Assembly: GCF_040358985.1 (NCBI RefSeq)
Contig: NZ_CP132932.1
Span: 3,782,001-3,846,000, forward strand
DNA from: Tunturibacter empetritectus
GTDB lineage: Bacteria > Acidobacteriota > Terriglobia > Terriglobales > Acidobacteriaceae
Length of the DNA: 64,000 nt
Direction of reading: 5' to 3'
Shown in pieces: positions 51,300 to 60,689 of the stretch. Position 1 is the stretch's first letter. Each line of letters begins with the position of its first letter. The translations under genes were made by a program, and so were the position numbers. The notes beneath the pieces were generated by a model that worked only from the letters and a program-made list of their open reading frames with translations, was not told where the DNA came from and searched no databases.

Positions 51300-52403
51300 T
51301 CACTCCCCCTTCAGCAGCGCAGCTGGCTGCAGACCACGCAGCACCCGGGCAGGGAACAGTGCCGCCATCGCGGCGATCACCACATTCAGCAGCAGCACCA
51401 GTGGCAGCACCGAAGGCCGCGGCAGTGTCGCAGTATGGAAGTTCCCTTCGCTGATGGCCCATGCTGCTGCAGATCCGACGATGAAGCCCACCGCAACACC
51501 CGCCAGTGCCAGCACCAACGCCTCCAGCAAGAACATTCCCATCAACTGCATCTGCGATCCGCCCAGCGCCTTCATCAACGCAAAGTCCCTCCGCCGCTCG
51601 AGCACACTCGCCGACAGCGTCGCTAACACACTCACCGCCACAGTCAGCGCAATCAGCAGCACCGCTCCATACATCAGCGCGTGGGTGCGATCGACGATCT
51701 TCGACTCTCCCTCGACCAGCTGCCGTACGGGTTGGACCTGCATCTCGGGGAAGTCCTGCTGCAGACGCGCTATGGCTGCCTCGACCTTCGCTGCCCCTCC
51801 CGGAACCTGAAGCTCAATCACGCTTGGCCCAACTCCGGTCCACGCACTGAAGGCGGGTAGCGGCATATAAATGCGGCTATCTTCGTCGCCACCTGTCTTG
51901 ATCCGTCCTGCACCATTCAGCGTGATGGCGTGTCCTGCGAAGGTAAGGGCAACCGCGTGTTCATTCCCAACAAACTGCGCCGCCCTCTGGCCAAGCAACG
52001 CGACGTCCGAAGCCGTAGCGTCGGGCCACGTCTGCACCTGCCACCACGAGTCCAGCCGCCTGACTGCAGCAAAGTCTGTTCCGGCCACGACCAACGGTGT
52101 CCCCGTATCGGTCGTCGCGACGGCATAGGCAAACTCCACGGCCAACGCATCAGGCCCCGCCGCCTCCTGCACGCGGGCCAGAGCGTCGGTGCGCAGAGGC
52201 GAAGAAGCGGGAGCAGAGAGGACAATGTTCGCGCCGAAGCTGCGAAACTCCTTATGCAGCTTGGCGTCGAGATCCGCGTAGAGCGTCAGAAGCGCTGTCG
52301 CCACGCCAGCCGACACCGTCATCGCCACCAGTGCCGAGAGACTTCGCGCCCTGCGATGCACCAGCGACCGTCGCAACATGCCAAAGAGGCTCAGCTTCAC
52401 CAT
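51300..52403 (-). CDS. FtsX/MacB-type ABC transporter permease (second of pair)
   Basis: A 367-residue permease. The ATG at 52403 (overlapping the stop of the preceding permease by one base) is chosen because the protein then begins KLSLFGMLRRSLVHRRARSLSALVAM, a typical FtsX-type start; upstream frame extension is not protein-like. An N-terminal helix, a periplasmic domain (about 50-240) and three C-terminal helices are seen (VLLIALTVAVSVLATLSASVLERRRDFALMKALGGS is the diagnostic FtsX segment). It is one of two related permeases encoded with the FTR1 gene. Confidence 0.9.
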   Translation of the reverse strand: MVKLSLFGMLRRSLVHRRARSLSALVAMTVSAGVATALLTLYADLDAKLHKEFRSFGANIVLSAPASSPLRTDALARVQEAAGPDALAVEFAYAVATTDTGTPLVVAGTDFAAVRRLDSWWQVQTWPDATASDVALLGQRAAQFVGNEHAVALTFAGHAITLNGAGRIKTGGDEDSRIYMPLPAFSAWTGVGPSVIELQVPGGAAKVEAAIARLQQDFPEMQVQPVRQLVEGESKIVDRTHALMYGAVLLIALTVAVSVLATLSASVLERRRDFALMKALGGSQMQLMGMFLLEALVLALAGVAVGFIVGSAAAWAISEGNFHTATLPRPSVLPLVLLLNVVIAAMAALFPARVLRGLQPAALLKGE

Positions 52404-53713
52404 CAGGCATCGGCCCTCAGGATCGCCGAAGGCTCCATACGCAGAGCCGTCCGGATCGACGGCGTGCTTCCCGCAATCGCAACCACCAGCGCCAGCGCGA
52501 CGACAACCGGCAGCAACACCGGAATCAACACCGCCTCCGCCGCACCGCCGTCTCCGGCAAAGATCCTCGCGCCGAGCCACGCAGCAAGCCCCGAACCGAG
52601 CAGATAGCCAATAGTTCCCGCGATCAGCGCGAGCAGTCCGGCCTCTGCATAGAAGAGCAGGGCAATGGCACCTTTGCTTGCACCCAGCGAACGCATCAAG
52701 CCAATCTCTCCTTGGCGTTCAAGAATCGCAGTCGCCATTGCGGCGCTTACTGCAAACCCCGCAGCCAGCAGTGCTGCCGCGCTGATCAGCCACATCAGCC
52801 CCGAGATTCGCTTCAGCACATTGCCTTCGCTTTGTTCCACGCGCCGCACCTGCTCCGCCTGCGCTCCAGGAATCGCTTCACGAATCTGATAGGCAATTGA
52901 GTTCGCATAGGGACGGCAGTACCAGATCTCTCGCTGCTTCGGCGGCAGGGAATCAGGATCGACCCGCGCAAACGCATCCTCCGGCTTCGTACGGGCGCTT
53001 ACCTCAACACGACGGACGGCATCGTTTGCGCCGGCGTAGGCTTGCGCGTCGTGGAGCGTAAGCAGGATGCCATTGTCATCTTCGCCGCCCGTTGTGACGA
53101 TGCCGGTAACATCTGCAGACAGTCGCGAAGAGGGCGCAGCCTGCGCACCCTGCATGACAAAGGTGTCGCCGACCTTGAGGCCAAGCTTCTTCGCAAGATT
53201 CGCCCCAACCACTACACCCCTGCTACCCGGACTGTTCTGTGGCGCAGGCCATGATCCTTCGAGATGCCACCACGGATGCAGTGTCGGCGCTCCCGTCTTC
53301 AATGTGTTGAAGTCATGATCGAACCAATAACCGACTGCATTTACGGCAATGAGCGGATCTCCGTCCTTTCGCGCAATCGCCATCTGCGCAGGCAACTCCG
53401 GCGAGACGCCAGTGATGTTGTTCGCCCAGAAGATGGTCTTGAGCTTCGCCAGATCGCTCTCCTTCAGGTAAGCGCCGCCAGAAGCAGGCTTCAGATCCAC
53501 CCCGCCCACCTTCACATCAAGCAGATCGGCCTTCGGATAAACAACAATATTGGCTCCATAGACTGCAAGCTCTTTATGGATTCGATCGCCAATCGTCGTT
53601 GCGAGTGCAAGCATCGCCGTCACGGCCGTCGTCCCAAGCAGAATCGCCACACCCGCCAGCATCTTGCGGCGGCGCTGCCTGCGAAAGCTCTCCATGAGGA
53701 GGCGAAAGAACAT
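52403..53713 (-). CDS. FtsX/MacB-type ABC transporter permease (first of pair)
   Basis: A 436-residue permease: an N-terminal helix (MLAGVAILLGTTAVTAMLAL), a large periplasmic domain, and three C-terminal helices with the FtsX-typical AILERQGEIGLMRSLGASKGAI. VGANLAKKLGLKVGDTF is typical of MacB-like periplasmic domains. It lies 11 bases after the FTR1 gene and overlaps the following permease by one base, so the four genes form one operon. Confidence 0.9.
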   Translation of the reverse strand: MFFRLLMESFRRQRRRKMLAGVAILLGTTAVTAMLALATTIGDRIHKELAVYGANIVVYPKADLLDVKVGGVDLKPASGGAYLKESDLAKLKTIFWANNITGVSPELPAQMAIARKDGDPLIAVNAVGYWFDHDFNTLKTGAPTLHPWWHLEGSWPAPQNSPGSRGVVVGANLAKKLGLKVGDTFVMQGAQAAPSSRLSADVTGIVTTGGEDDNGILLTLHDAQAYAGANDAVRRVEVSARTKPEDAFARVDPDSLPPKQREIWYCRPYANSIAYQIREAIPGAQAEQVRRVEQSEGNVLKRISGLMWLISAAALLAAGFAVSAAMATAILERQGEIGLMRSLGASKGAIALLFYAEAGLLALIAGTIGYLLGSGLAAWLGARIFAGDGGAAEAVLIPVLLPVVVALALVVAIAGSTPSIRTALRMEPSAILRADA

Positions 53714-53724
53714 CTAGCGATCCC

Positions 53725-54999
53725 TCATCGTTCAAAGACCGGAGCCAGTTCGCGGAGGTCCGCCGCCTCAATCACCAACTGCCCACCACCCACGGTCGAC
53801 TTCAGCGGGATGGGATTGCAGCCGCCCTTCATCCCCATCGAGTTCGCATTCAAAGGCGAAGCGCACATCTTGCAGGTGATCCCCTGATCGCCGATGTAGA
53901 AGCCAACCGGCCCGCAGATCTGACAGGCGTCGGCAACCGAGACGATATTCCCGTCTGGCTTTTTGAAGAGCAGAAACCTGATCTCTACGTTGCCGCCCTT
54001 GCCGTCGTCCAGGTGCACGCCGTAGCGATGCAACTTGTCGTCGTTGACATCCGCCGTAGGCAGCGTCACCTGCGAACCGACCAGCGTCACCGCGGCAGTG
54101 GGGGAGAGGGCGGTAGAGCTCTTCGCATAGATGAACTCGGCTGTAGAGAGAAAGATGAAGACGAAGCTGGTTGCAATGACGGCGGTCATCCACATCTTTT
54201 CGCGCCGCTGGGTCCACTCAGCACGCCGCTTGTCGGCAGGGGTCGCGCTCGCGTTTAGCACGGCGGGTGCGCGGCGCTTGTACTCCAACAGCATCATCAA
54301 TCCGGCGAGCGCCAGCATCGTGACGAAGAAGAAGAGATCGTTGCGGACGATGGGGCCGATCAGACGCATCTCCGTGGGACTAGACGGAAGCACCCCATTC
54401 TCGCTGAGCTCATGCAGCCCACTGACGATCAGCTGGAAGGCCACGAAGTACAGAATGACGGTGGTGACGCGGAAGAATCGCTGCAGGTTGATCTTCACGC
54501 TGCCCCGAATGAACAGAACGCCGAAGACGATCGCAACTGCGATCCCCAGCAGCGTTCCGGTAAAGCTGAGCAGCTCGGTCGAGTTCAGGGTGACAGCGGA
54601 CAGAATCAACACCGTCTCGACGCCCTCGCGCAGGACCAGCAGAAAGACGAAGAAGAACAGCCCCGCCTTCGACACTCCCGCCGGGCCGGTGTACTGGGAG
54701 ATCTTCTCCTCGATCGATCCCTTCATGGTGCGGGCGGTCTTGTGCATAAACCAGATCATGCTAATTACGAAGACGGCGGCGCCCAGCATCACCCAGCCTT
54801 CGAAGATGTCCGTATTGAACTGGCTGCGGGCGATCACGACTGCGCCCGCGACGCTTGCAGCGATGGCGGAACCTAGGGCCCAGAAGACTGTTCGCTTCAG
54901 CTCGGGCCTGCCGATCTTGGACAGGTAGGCGAAGACAATGCCGACAATCAGCGATGCTTCGACCCCCTCGCGGAGCGTGATGATAAATGCCTGCAACAT
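53725..54999 (-). CDS. FTR1-family iron permease fused to a DUF2318 module
   Basis: A 424-residue iron-transport protein. The ATG at 54999 is chosen: it gives the FTR1 start LQAFIITLREGVEAS, while the upstream extension reads as non-coding. Two REGVE motifs (residues 10-14 and 124-128) supply the iron-handling glutamates, and seven or so transmembrane helices follow. After about residue 320 comes a periplasmic DUF2318 domain with CQICG, CKMC and a third GGC: a Cys-rich, metal- or cluster-binding module that in Campylobacter is a separate protein. The following genes are two ABC permeases and an ATPase. A P19-like copper protein, usual in such loci, is missing. Confidence 0.9.
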   Translation of the reverse strand: MLQAFIITLREGVEASLIVGIVFAYLSKIGRPELKRTVFWALGSAIAASVAGAVVIARSQFNTDIFEGWVMLGAAVFVISMIWFMHKTARTMKGSIEEKISQYTGPAGVSKAGLFFFVFLLVLREGVETVLILSAVTLNSTELLSFTGTLLGIAVAIVFGVLFIRGSVKINLQRFFRVTTVILYFVAFQLIVSGLHELSENGVLPSSPTEMRLIGPIVRNDLFFFVTMLALAGLMMLLEYKRRAPAVLNASATPADKRRAEWTQRREKMWMTAVIATSFVFIFLSTAEFIYAKSSTALSPTAAVTLVGSQVTLPTADVNDDKLHRYGVHLDDGKGGNVEIRFLLFKKPDGNIVSVADACQICGPVGFYIGDQGITCKMCASPLNANSMGMKGGCNPIPLKSTVGGGQLVIEAADLRELAPVFER

Positions 55000-55263
55000 A
55001 ACGTCTTTCTTCTTCCCTGGCGGCACTCCGGATAGCCGACGGCAGCCAGCCCGAGCCCAATCTCCATGAGGCTGGATCAACCCTCGCCGCCAGTATCTAG
55101 TGTAATGAGGACTAAATTGGTCGTCAATCAAGGACGCTCGATTATCAGCCGCGATTTTTTTTGACCGGTAACAATCGCGGGCAAAGATCGCAGGGAAAGA
55201 TCGCGGAACTCGGCGCCGCTCTGAGAGATACGGCCTAACGTGGAGACACCGTATCCTGTAGAA

Positions 55264-55974
55264 ATGTTCGATCTGCCCGAGGATCTCTTCGCCAACCCAG
55301 TGTGGACCGCTCTCCACACCAGGCACCGCCAGTTTGCGATTTCAGCTGGGGAGGCCTGCCGCTATCCTGCTGCGGTAGTGCCCTTTGCGGCCGTCGCTGC
55401 CCCCACCGAGACGGCACTCTTGCAGCTTCACTCTCTCCTGGCGCCTGGTGAGTCGGTCTGGATCGTGGGCGAAAGCTACCCTCATCCGCCGCAGCTGGTC
55501 TTTGAGCAGACGCTCGAGTGTCTCCAGATGGTTCTTCCGGCGGAGATCGAGCCGCCTGCCGCGACGGTCGAGATCGCCCAGCTCTCATGCCGGGAGGCAC
55601 TGGAGATGGTAGCCCTCACCGACCTCGCATTTCCGGGCTTCTTTCGCAGCAAAACCTGCGAGATGGGCTCGTACTTCGGGGTGCGGTCTGATGGCCAGCT
55701 TGTCGCCATGGGGGGCGAGCGCCTCAAACTCGACGGGCCTCTGAAGAGCTATTCTGAAATCAGTGGAGTCTGCACGCATCCCGACCACCGTGGCAAAGGA
55801 TATGCCGAAAATCTGATCTGGCATCTGGGGAGAAAACATCGCCGCGACGGCTTGGTCTCCTGGCTCCATGTCAGCGCCACGAATGATCGCGCAATCCAGC
55901 TCTATCTTCGAATAGGATTCGTCGAGGCTCGCAGAGTTATGCTGCATCGTATTTCGCAAAGGCTAAAGGAATGA
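55264..55974 (+). CDS. GNAT-family acetyltransferase
   Basis: A protein of about 236 residues (ATG at 55264; an in-frame GTG at 55240 is the alternative). The C-terminal acetyl-CoA fold is seen in SEISGVCTHPDHRGKGYAENLIWHL and HVSATNDRAIQLYLRIGF; the QxxGxG-like loop is HRGKGYA. The N-terminal half is FR47-like. The substrate cannot be read. It is divergent from the FTR1 operon and 12 bases before the VanZ-like gene. Confidence 0.88.
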   Translation: MFDLPEDLFANPVWTALHTRHRQFAISAGEACRYPAAVVPFAAVAAPTETALLQLHSLLAPGESVWIVGESYPHPPQLVFEQTLECLQMVLPAEIEPPAATVEIAQLSCREALEMVALTDLAFPGFFRSKTCEMGSYFGVRSDGQLVAMGGERLKLDGPLKSYSEISGVCTHPDHRGKGYAENLIWHLGRKHRRDGLVSWLHVSATNDRAIQLYLRIGFVEARRVMLHRISQRLKE

Positions 55975-55986
55975 GACCATCAGCAT

Positions 55987-56367
55987 ATGTTGGAAGAACG
56001 TAAACGCCGCTCTGCAGTCATTATTCTGGGCTGCGTCTCGATGGTGTTGCTTGCCGTGTTGTCCTTCCTGCCCAACCAGGACAAGCTTCTGTTGCACACC
56101 ACCGGACACTACCACCGCCTGGGGCATGTGCTGGCCTTTCTTGCCGTAACTGTTCTGCTGGTCAGCAGCGTAACCTCGCTGTGGTCTCGATTTGCCTTGG
56201 CCGCGGTGGTCGTGTCCTTCGGATATCTTCTGGAGTTTCTGGAGCACGTTATCTACAAGAATGCATTGGAGCGGTCCGACATCATGATCGACACGCTCGG
56301 CGTTATCTTCGGACTGATCCTGGTGCTCGTCCGCGACGAATACAGACGTAACCAGCGGTTCGAGTAG
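55987..56367 (+). CDS. VanZ-like small membrane protein
   Basis: A 126-residue membrane protein with about four helices. YHRLGHVLAFLAVTVLL and SFGYLLEFLEHVIYKNALERSDIMIDTLGVIFGLIL match the VanZ-like pattern (acidic residues after helix three, D-x-x-x-D-x-x-G). Functions in this family range from teicoplanin resistance to unknown. It is probably co-transcribed with the GNAT gene. Confidence 0.7.
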   Translation: MLEERKRRSAVIILGCVSMVLLAVLSFLPNQDKLLLHTTGHYHRLGHVLAFLAVTVLLVSSVTSLWSRFALAAVVVSFGYLLEFLEHVIYKNALERSDIMIDTLGVIFGLILVLVRDEYRRNQRFE

Positions 56368-56434
56368 GCACAAGGAGGCTTTCCACAGAGGAATCTATGG
56401 TTTTTGCAAGGTATTCTCTGGATTTGAGTTTGTA

Positions 56435-56511
56435 TGGTGCGCCCGGAAGGATTCGAACCTCCGACCCTTTGGTTCGTAGCCAAATGCTCTATCCAACTGA
56501 GCTACGGGCGC
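56435..56511 (-). tRNA. tRNA-Arg (anticodon ACG)
   Basis: A 77-base cloverleaf including an encoded CCA. The acceptor GCGCCCG pairs with CGGGCGC; the D arm is GCTC-AGTTGGATA-GAGC; the anticodon stem TTTGG/CCAAA encloses loop CTACGAA (anticodon ACG, read as inosine-CG after deamination); the T arm is GGAGG-TTCGAAT-CCTTC. It reads CGU, CGC and CGA. Confidence 0.97.
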
Positions 56512-56537
56512 ACATTGCGTGGGGTTGCAACCATTTA

Positions 56538-56566
56538 AAGATATAGGATTTCGCTCTATGGGGCAA
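56538..56566 (-). promoter_or_regulatory. probable sigma-70 promoter of tRNA-Arg
   Basis: On the minus strand, TTGCCC (56561-56566) and TATCTT (56538-56543) are separated by 17 bases. Start would fall near 56531, about 20 bases before the tRNA. Confidence 0.45.
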
Positions 56567-56675
56567 ACTGGGCGTAGTCCCGAGGCGAATATCGACAAAG
56601 GTCTCCGGCAACTGAGAAACTGCCCCTGTGAAATAATTTCGTACGTTCAAACAGTGCCGTGTCCGGAGGTGGAAC

Positions 56676-57344
56676 TTGGCCGTTGATGAGAGAGACGCGA
56701 AAGAGAAAGACGCAAAAGAACCGGCGTCTTCTTTAGGCAAGCTGAGCCGCAGATCCTTTCTGTCCCACATGGGAGCAGCCGGGGTTGCTACGGCGGCGAC
56801 AGCAGTCACTCCGCTGGCCGTCTCCACTGCGATAGCGGAGACGCAGGAGCGAACAGCTCCTCAAACACAGGCGATACCCGGAACTATGCCGGTCACTCTT
56901 AAGGTGAACGGCCAGTCGTATTCGGTACAGATCGATCCGCGTGCGACGCTGCTGGACACCCTACGCGAGACGCTGCATCTGACCGGCACCAAAAAAGGTT
57001 GCGACCACGGGCAATGTGGCGCGTGTACTGTGCATATCAATGGCCGGCGCGTGAACAGCTGCCTTACCTTCGCGGGCATGCAGCAAAACGTTGAGATCAC
57101 CACCATCGAAGGCCTCGGTCAACCCGGCCACCTGCACCCCATGCAGGAGGCGTTTGTGGAGCACGACGGTTTTCAGTGCGGATATTGCACTTCAGGACAG
57201 ATCATGTCTGCTGTCGCTATGGTGAAAGAACCGTGGGGCACAGGGGATAGTGATGTGAAGGAGGCGATGAGCGGCAACATCTGCCGCTGCGGAGCGTACC
57301 CCAACATCGTTGCAGCCGTCCAGGCAGTTCGACGAATGGCATAG
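56676..57344 (+). CDS. paoA: aldehyde oxidoreductase, 2Fe-2S subunit (PaoA/YagT-like)
   Basis: Iron-sulfur subunit of a periplasmic molybdenum aldehyde oxidoreductase of the xanthine oxidase family. TTG at 56676 has GGAGG seven bases ahead. A twin-arginine signal (SRRSFL, residues 24-29) followed by a hydrophobic AAGVATAATAV explains export of the folded enzyme. The first cluster uses C109, C114, C117 and C129; the second uses C168, C171, C203 and C205. The next subunit starts 13 bases after its stop. The same subunit order (Fe-S, FAD, molybdenum) is seen in E. coli paoABC. Confidence 0.93.
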   Translation: MAVDERDAKEKDAKEPASSLGKLSRRSFLSHMGAAGVATAATAVTPLAVSTAIAETQERTAPQTQAIPGTMPVTLKVNGQSYSVQIDPRATLLDTLRETLHLTGTKKGCDHGQCGACTVHINGRRVNSCLTFAGMQQNVEITTIEGLGQPGHLHPMQEAFVEHDGFQCGYCTSGQIMSAVAMVKEPWGTGDSDVKEAMSGNICRCGAYPNIVAAVQAVRRMA

Positions 57345-57357
57345 GAGGAGATCGGCG

Positions 57358-58365
57358 ATGGAACTCTTCGAACTGGTGACGGCCCAGACGGTCCCGGAGG
57401 CAGTGAAGGCTCAGGCGAAATCCTCCACCGCGCAGAATGGCGCAGAGGTGCGATTCATCGCAGGCGGCACCAACCTGATCGACTACATGAAGCTGAACGT
57501 CGAGCGGCCTACCCGTTTGGTGGACATCAACGGTCTGCCTCTTGACCGGATCGAAAAGACTGCCGACGGCGCACTGAAGATCGGCGCTCTCGCACGGAAC
57601 GCGGACGTGGCCCAGGATGCGACCGTGAAGGAGCAGTATGCGGTTCTGTCGCAGGCACTGCTGGCTGGTGCCTCGCCGCAGTTGCGCAACATGGCGACGA
57701 CAGGAGGCAACCTGCTCCAGAAGACACGCTGCGTCTACTACAGGGATACGGCGACTGGATGCAACAAGCGCGAGCCGGGCTCTGGCTGCTCCGCAATCGG
57801 TGGCTACAACCGCATGCTGGCGATTCTGGGGACGAGTGAACACTGCATTGCGACCAATCCCTCCGACCAGAACGTCGCGCTGATGGTGCTCGATGCTGTG
57901 GTTCATATCGAAGGCGTGAAGGGCCAGCGGACCGTGCCGATTGCAGAGTTCTACGTCGTTCCCGGATCCACCCCGCAGCGGGAGACTGTGTTGGAGCCGG
58001 GCGATCTGGTCACGCATGTCACATTGCCGAAGATGCCGTCTGGCGCGAAGAGCGTGTACTTGAAGCTGCGCGATCGTGCCTCCTACGAGTTCGCGCTGGC
58101 CTCCGCAGCGATTGTTATGAAGCAGGATGCAGGCGGCAAGATCGAATTCATTCGCGTCGCGATCGGTGGGGTTGGAACAAAGCCGTGGCGCTCAACGGAA
58201 GCCGAGAGAGCGCTTCTTGGAAGGGCTGCAAACTCTGCCAACTTCCGGACCGCAGCAGAGGTTGCGCTTCACGGTGCAAAGCCTCAGAGCCAGAACGGAT
58301 TCAAAGTAGAGCTGGCGAAACGCTGCCTGACACACGCGATGGGACAAGCGAGCCAAAGCGCCTAA
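57358..58365 (+). CDS. paoB: aldehyde oxidoreductase, FAD-binding subunit (PaoB/YagS-like)
   Basis: FAD subunit of the same enzyme, 335 residues. The ATG at 57358 follows AGGAGGAG. FIAGGTNLIDYMK is the FAD pyrophosphate loop. The segment TRCVYYRD...CNKREPGSGCSAI has the extra cysteines that, in E. coli PaoB, bind an additional 4Fe-4S cluster, so this enzyme probably has it too. Its C-terminal domain follows the CODH-like FAD pattern. The gene ends 10 bases before paoC. Confidence 0.93.
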   Translation: MELFELVTAQTVPEAVKAQAKSSTAQNGAEVRFIAGGTNLIDYMKLNVERPTRLVDINGLPLDRIEKTADGALKIGALARNADVAQDATVKEQYAVLSQALLAGASPQLRNMATTGGNLLQKTRCVYYRDTATGCNKREPGSGCSAIGGYNRMLAILGTSEHCIATNPSDQNVALMVLDAVVHIEGVKGQRTVPIAEFYVVPGSTPQRETVLEPGDLVTHVTLPKMPSGAKSVYLKLRDRASYEFALASAAIVMKQDAGGKIEFIRVAIGGVGTKPWRSTEAERALLGRAANSANFRTAAEVALHGAKPQSQNGFKVELAKRCLTHAMGQASQSA

Positions 58366-58375
58366 GGAGACGACG

Positions 58376-60625
58376 ATGGATCAGGTAACGGAGTCGAAGG
58401 TGATTGGCGTCGCGACGCCTCGGATTGATGGCCCGCTCAAAGTAAGTGGCTCTGCGATGTATGCTTCAGACCATCATTTCCCGGGCCTGCTCTACGCATG
58501 GCCGGTCTGCGCAACGATCTCAAACGGAACGATCGCACACATGGACACGGCCGGAGCGGAGAAGATGCCCGGTGTCGTTGCCGTCTACCATCGCGAGAAC
58601 ATCGGGAAGCTCTATCGTGTGCCGCCGTCAACCGGGTTCACGCTCATCGTCGACGAGAAGCGCCCCCCGTTTGAGGACGATACGATTCGTTACTACGGGC
58701 AGTATGTTGCAGTCGTCGTAGCCCAGACCGTCGAACAGGCACGAGCCGCGGCCGAAAGTGTGAAGGCGACCTGCAACAAAGAGAAGCCGGATATCGGCGA
58801 GAAGCTGTTGGGCACTCCGCTGACGACCGACAAGCCTGACGAGAAGAGCAAGCGCGGAGATACGGCTGCGGCATTGACAGCGGCGAAGGTGAAGGTGGAT
58901 GCGGTCTACAAGATTCCGGTCGAGACCCACAACCCAATTGAGCTGCATGCCTCAGTTGCGGTCTTCGACGGCAAGAAATATACGCTGTATGAGACCTCGC
59001 AGGCGGTTGTTAATCATCGCGATGTGATGGCGCAGATGCTGGGCGTTCCTACGGAGCAGGTGCAGGTGATTACGCGATTCCTGGGATCGGGATTCGGCGG
59101 CAAGTTGTGGCCGTGGCCCCATGGATTACTCGCAGCGGCGTGTGCACGCAATCTCGGGCGTCCGGTAAAGCTGGTGGTAAGTCGACAGATGATGTTTCAG
59201 ACCGTCGGTCACAGGCCCGCAGTCGACCAGCGAATCCAGCTTGCTGCCGACGCTGATGGCAAGTTGACCGCAGTGCAACAGGACTACGTCAACCACACAT
59301 CGATGCTCGATGACTACGACGAAGGTTGCGGCGAGATTACGCCGTTCCTCTACAGCACGCCGAACCTGCTTGTGACCGGAGGCCTGGTTCGCCGTAACGT
59401 CGGCAACCCAACAGCGATGCGCGGGCCAGGCGCAGTGCCGGGACTGTTTGCGTTGGAATCGGCGATGGATGAGCTGGCGATCGCGTTGAAGATGGACCCT
59501 GTTCAGCTGCGTTTGAAAAACGAGCCGGCGCTGGACGAGAGCCTGAATATTCCATTCTCTTCCCGTCACATGAAGGAGTGTCTGACGGTCGGGTCGGAGA
59601 AGTTTGGCTGGGCGAAACGCACTCCAGAGATCGGATCGATGAAGCGTGACGGCCTGACGCTGGGCTGGGGCATGGCCGCGTGCTCGTGGCTGGCGGCGCG
59701 AATCGAAACCGAGGCGACGGTCGAACTCCTCCAGGACGGATCAGCGCGCGTCGCCTGCGGCACCCAGGACATCGGCGGAGGAACCTATACCGTCATGGCC
59801 CAGGTGGTCAGTCACGAGACAGGCATTCCAGTCAATCGAATCGATGTCGTACTCGGCGACTCCTCGCTTCCACCAGGACCAATCTCGGGCGGTTCATGGG
59901 TTACGGCGTCCATGACACCCGCAGTGCTTGCGGCGTCGCAGAACGCAGGCAAAACGCTGTTGCTTGCTGCGATCAAGTCTGACGGATCGCCCTTCAAGGG
60001 CAAGAAGCAGGAAGAGCTCGAACTCGTCGACGGAACCGTTCGCCTGAAGGGACAGCAACAAGGCGCAGTACCGATGGCGGAGATTCTGAGGATCGCCAAA
60101 GTCAACTCAGTCTCTGGTACAGGCAAGTCTGACGGAACCTTTGGAGCAAAGCCCAAGGTCTCGTTTCACTCCTACGGTGCGCAATTTGCCGAGGTGACCT
60201 GGCAGCCCGAGACAGCGCGCCTCCGCGTCAGCCGGGTTGTCACGGTGATCGACGCGGGACGCATCCTGAATCCGCGGCCTGCCCGCAACCAGATCGAAGG
60301 AGCGGTGGTGATGGGTGTTGGTATGGCCATGTTCGAAGAGACGATGTATGACGCGCGGTCGGGTGCTCCGATCAACAACAACCTGGCCGACTATGTCGTC
60401 GCCGTGAACGCGGACACGCCGGAGATCGACGTCACCTTCCTCGACTATCCGGACTATCAGCTCAACGCACTGGGCGCGCGAGGTGTCGGAGAGATTGGAC
60501 TGGCTGGGATCGCCTCCGCAATTACCAATGCTGTCTATCACGCGACGGGTATTCGTGTGCGCGATCTCCCGGTGCGTATCGAGGACTTACTCGTGCCCGC
60601 GAGCAGAACAACGCATCTTGCTTGA
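58376..60625 (+). CDS. paoC: aldehyde oxidoreductase, molybdenum-binding subunit (PaoC/YagR-like)
   Basis: Catalytic subunit carrying the molybdenum cofactor, 749 residues. The N-terminal hammerhead domain starts GVATPRIDGPLKVSGSAMYASDH; a glycine-rich GSGFGGKLWPWPHGLLAA and MRGPGAVPGLFALESAMDELA bind the cofactor and substrate. E706 in GVGEIGLAGIA is the likely catalytic base. Substrates of the E. coli homologue are aromatic aldehydes; specificity here is open. No paoD-type chaperone gene follows in the window. A terminator lies 19 bases downstream. Confidence 0.93.
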   Translation: MDQVTESKVIGVATPRIDGPLKVSGSAMYASDHHFPGLLYAWPVCATISNGTIAHMDTAGAEKMPGVVAVYHRENIGKLYRVPPSTGFTLIVDEKRPPFEDDTIRYYGQYVAVVVAQTVEQARAAAESVKATCNKEKPDIGEKLLGTPLTTDKPDEKSKRGDTAAALTAAKVKVDAVYKIPVETHNPIELHASVAVFDGKKYTLYETSQAVVNHRDVMAQMLGVPTEQVQVITRFLGSGFGGKLWPWPHGLLAAACARNLGRPVKLVVSRQMMFQTVGHRPAVDQRIQLAADADGKLTAVQQDYVNHTSMLDDYDEGCGEITPFLYSTPNLLVTGGLVRRNVGNPTAMRGPGAVPGLFALESAMDELAIALKMDPVQLRLKNEPALDESLNIPFSSRHMKECLTVGSEKFGWAKRTPEIGSMKRDGLTLGWGMAACSWLAARIETEATVELLQDGSARVACGTQDIGGGTYTVMAQVVSHETGIPVNRIDVVLGDSSLPPGPISGGSWVTASMTPAVLAASQNAGKTLLLAAIKSDGSPFKGKKQEELELVDGTVRLKGQQQGAVPMAEILRIAKVNSVSGTGKSDGTFGAKPKVSFHSYGAQFAEVTWQPETARLRVSRVVTVIDAGRILNPRPARNQIEGAVVMGVGMAMFEETMYDARSGAPINNNLADYVVAVNADTPEIDVTFLDYPDYQLNALGARGVGEIGLAGIASAITNAVYHATGIRVRDLPVRIEDLLVPASRTTHLA

Positions 60626-60643
60626 TCCGAAAGGACAACAAAA

Positions 60644-60671
60644 AAGCCCTGCGCTGGTTGGCGCAGGGCTT
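60644..60671. terminator. bidirectional terminator between pao operon and TonB receptor
   Basis: AAGCCCTGCGC (60644-60654) pairs perfectly with GCGCAGGGCTT (60661-60671) around TGGTTG. An A-tract precedes and TTTGTGTT follows, so it can serve both convergent units. Confidence 0.9.
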
Positions 60672-60689
60672 TGTGTTGGTAGCGTGTAG

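Noticed and set aside
56435..56511. Genomic island inserted at tRNA-Arg
   Set aside because: No integrase, direct repeat or composition change beside it.
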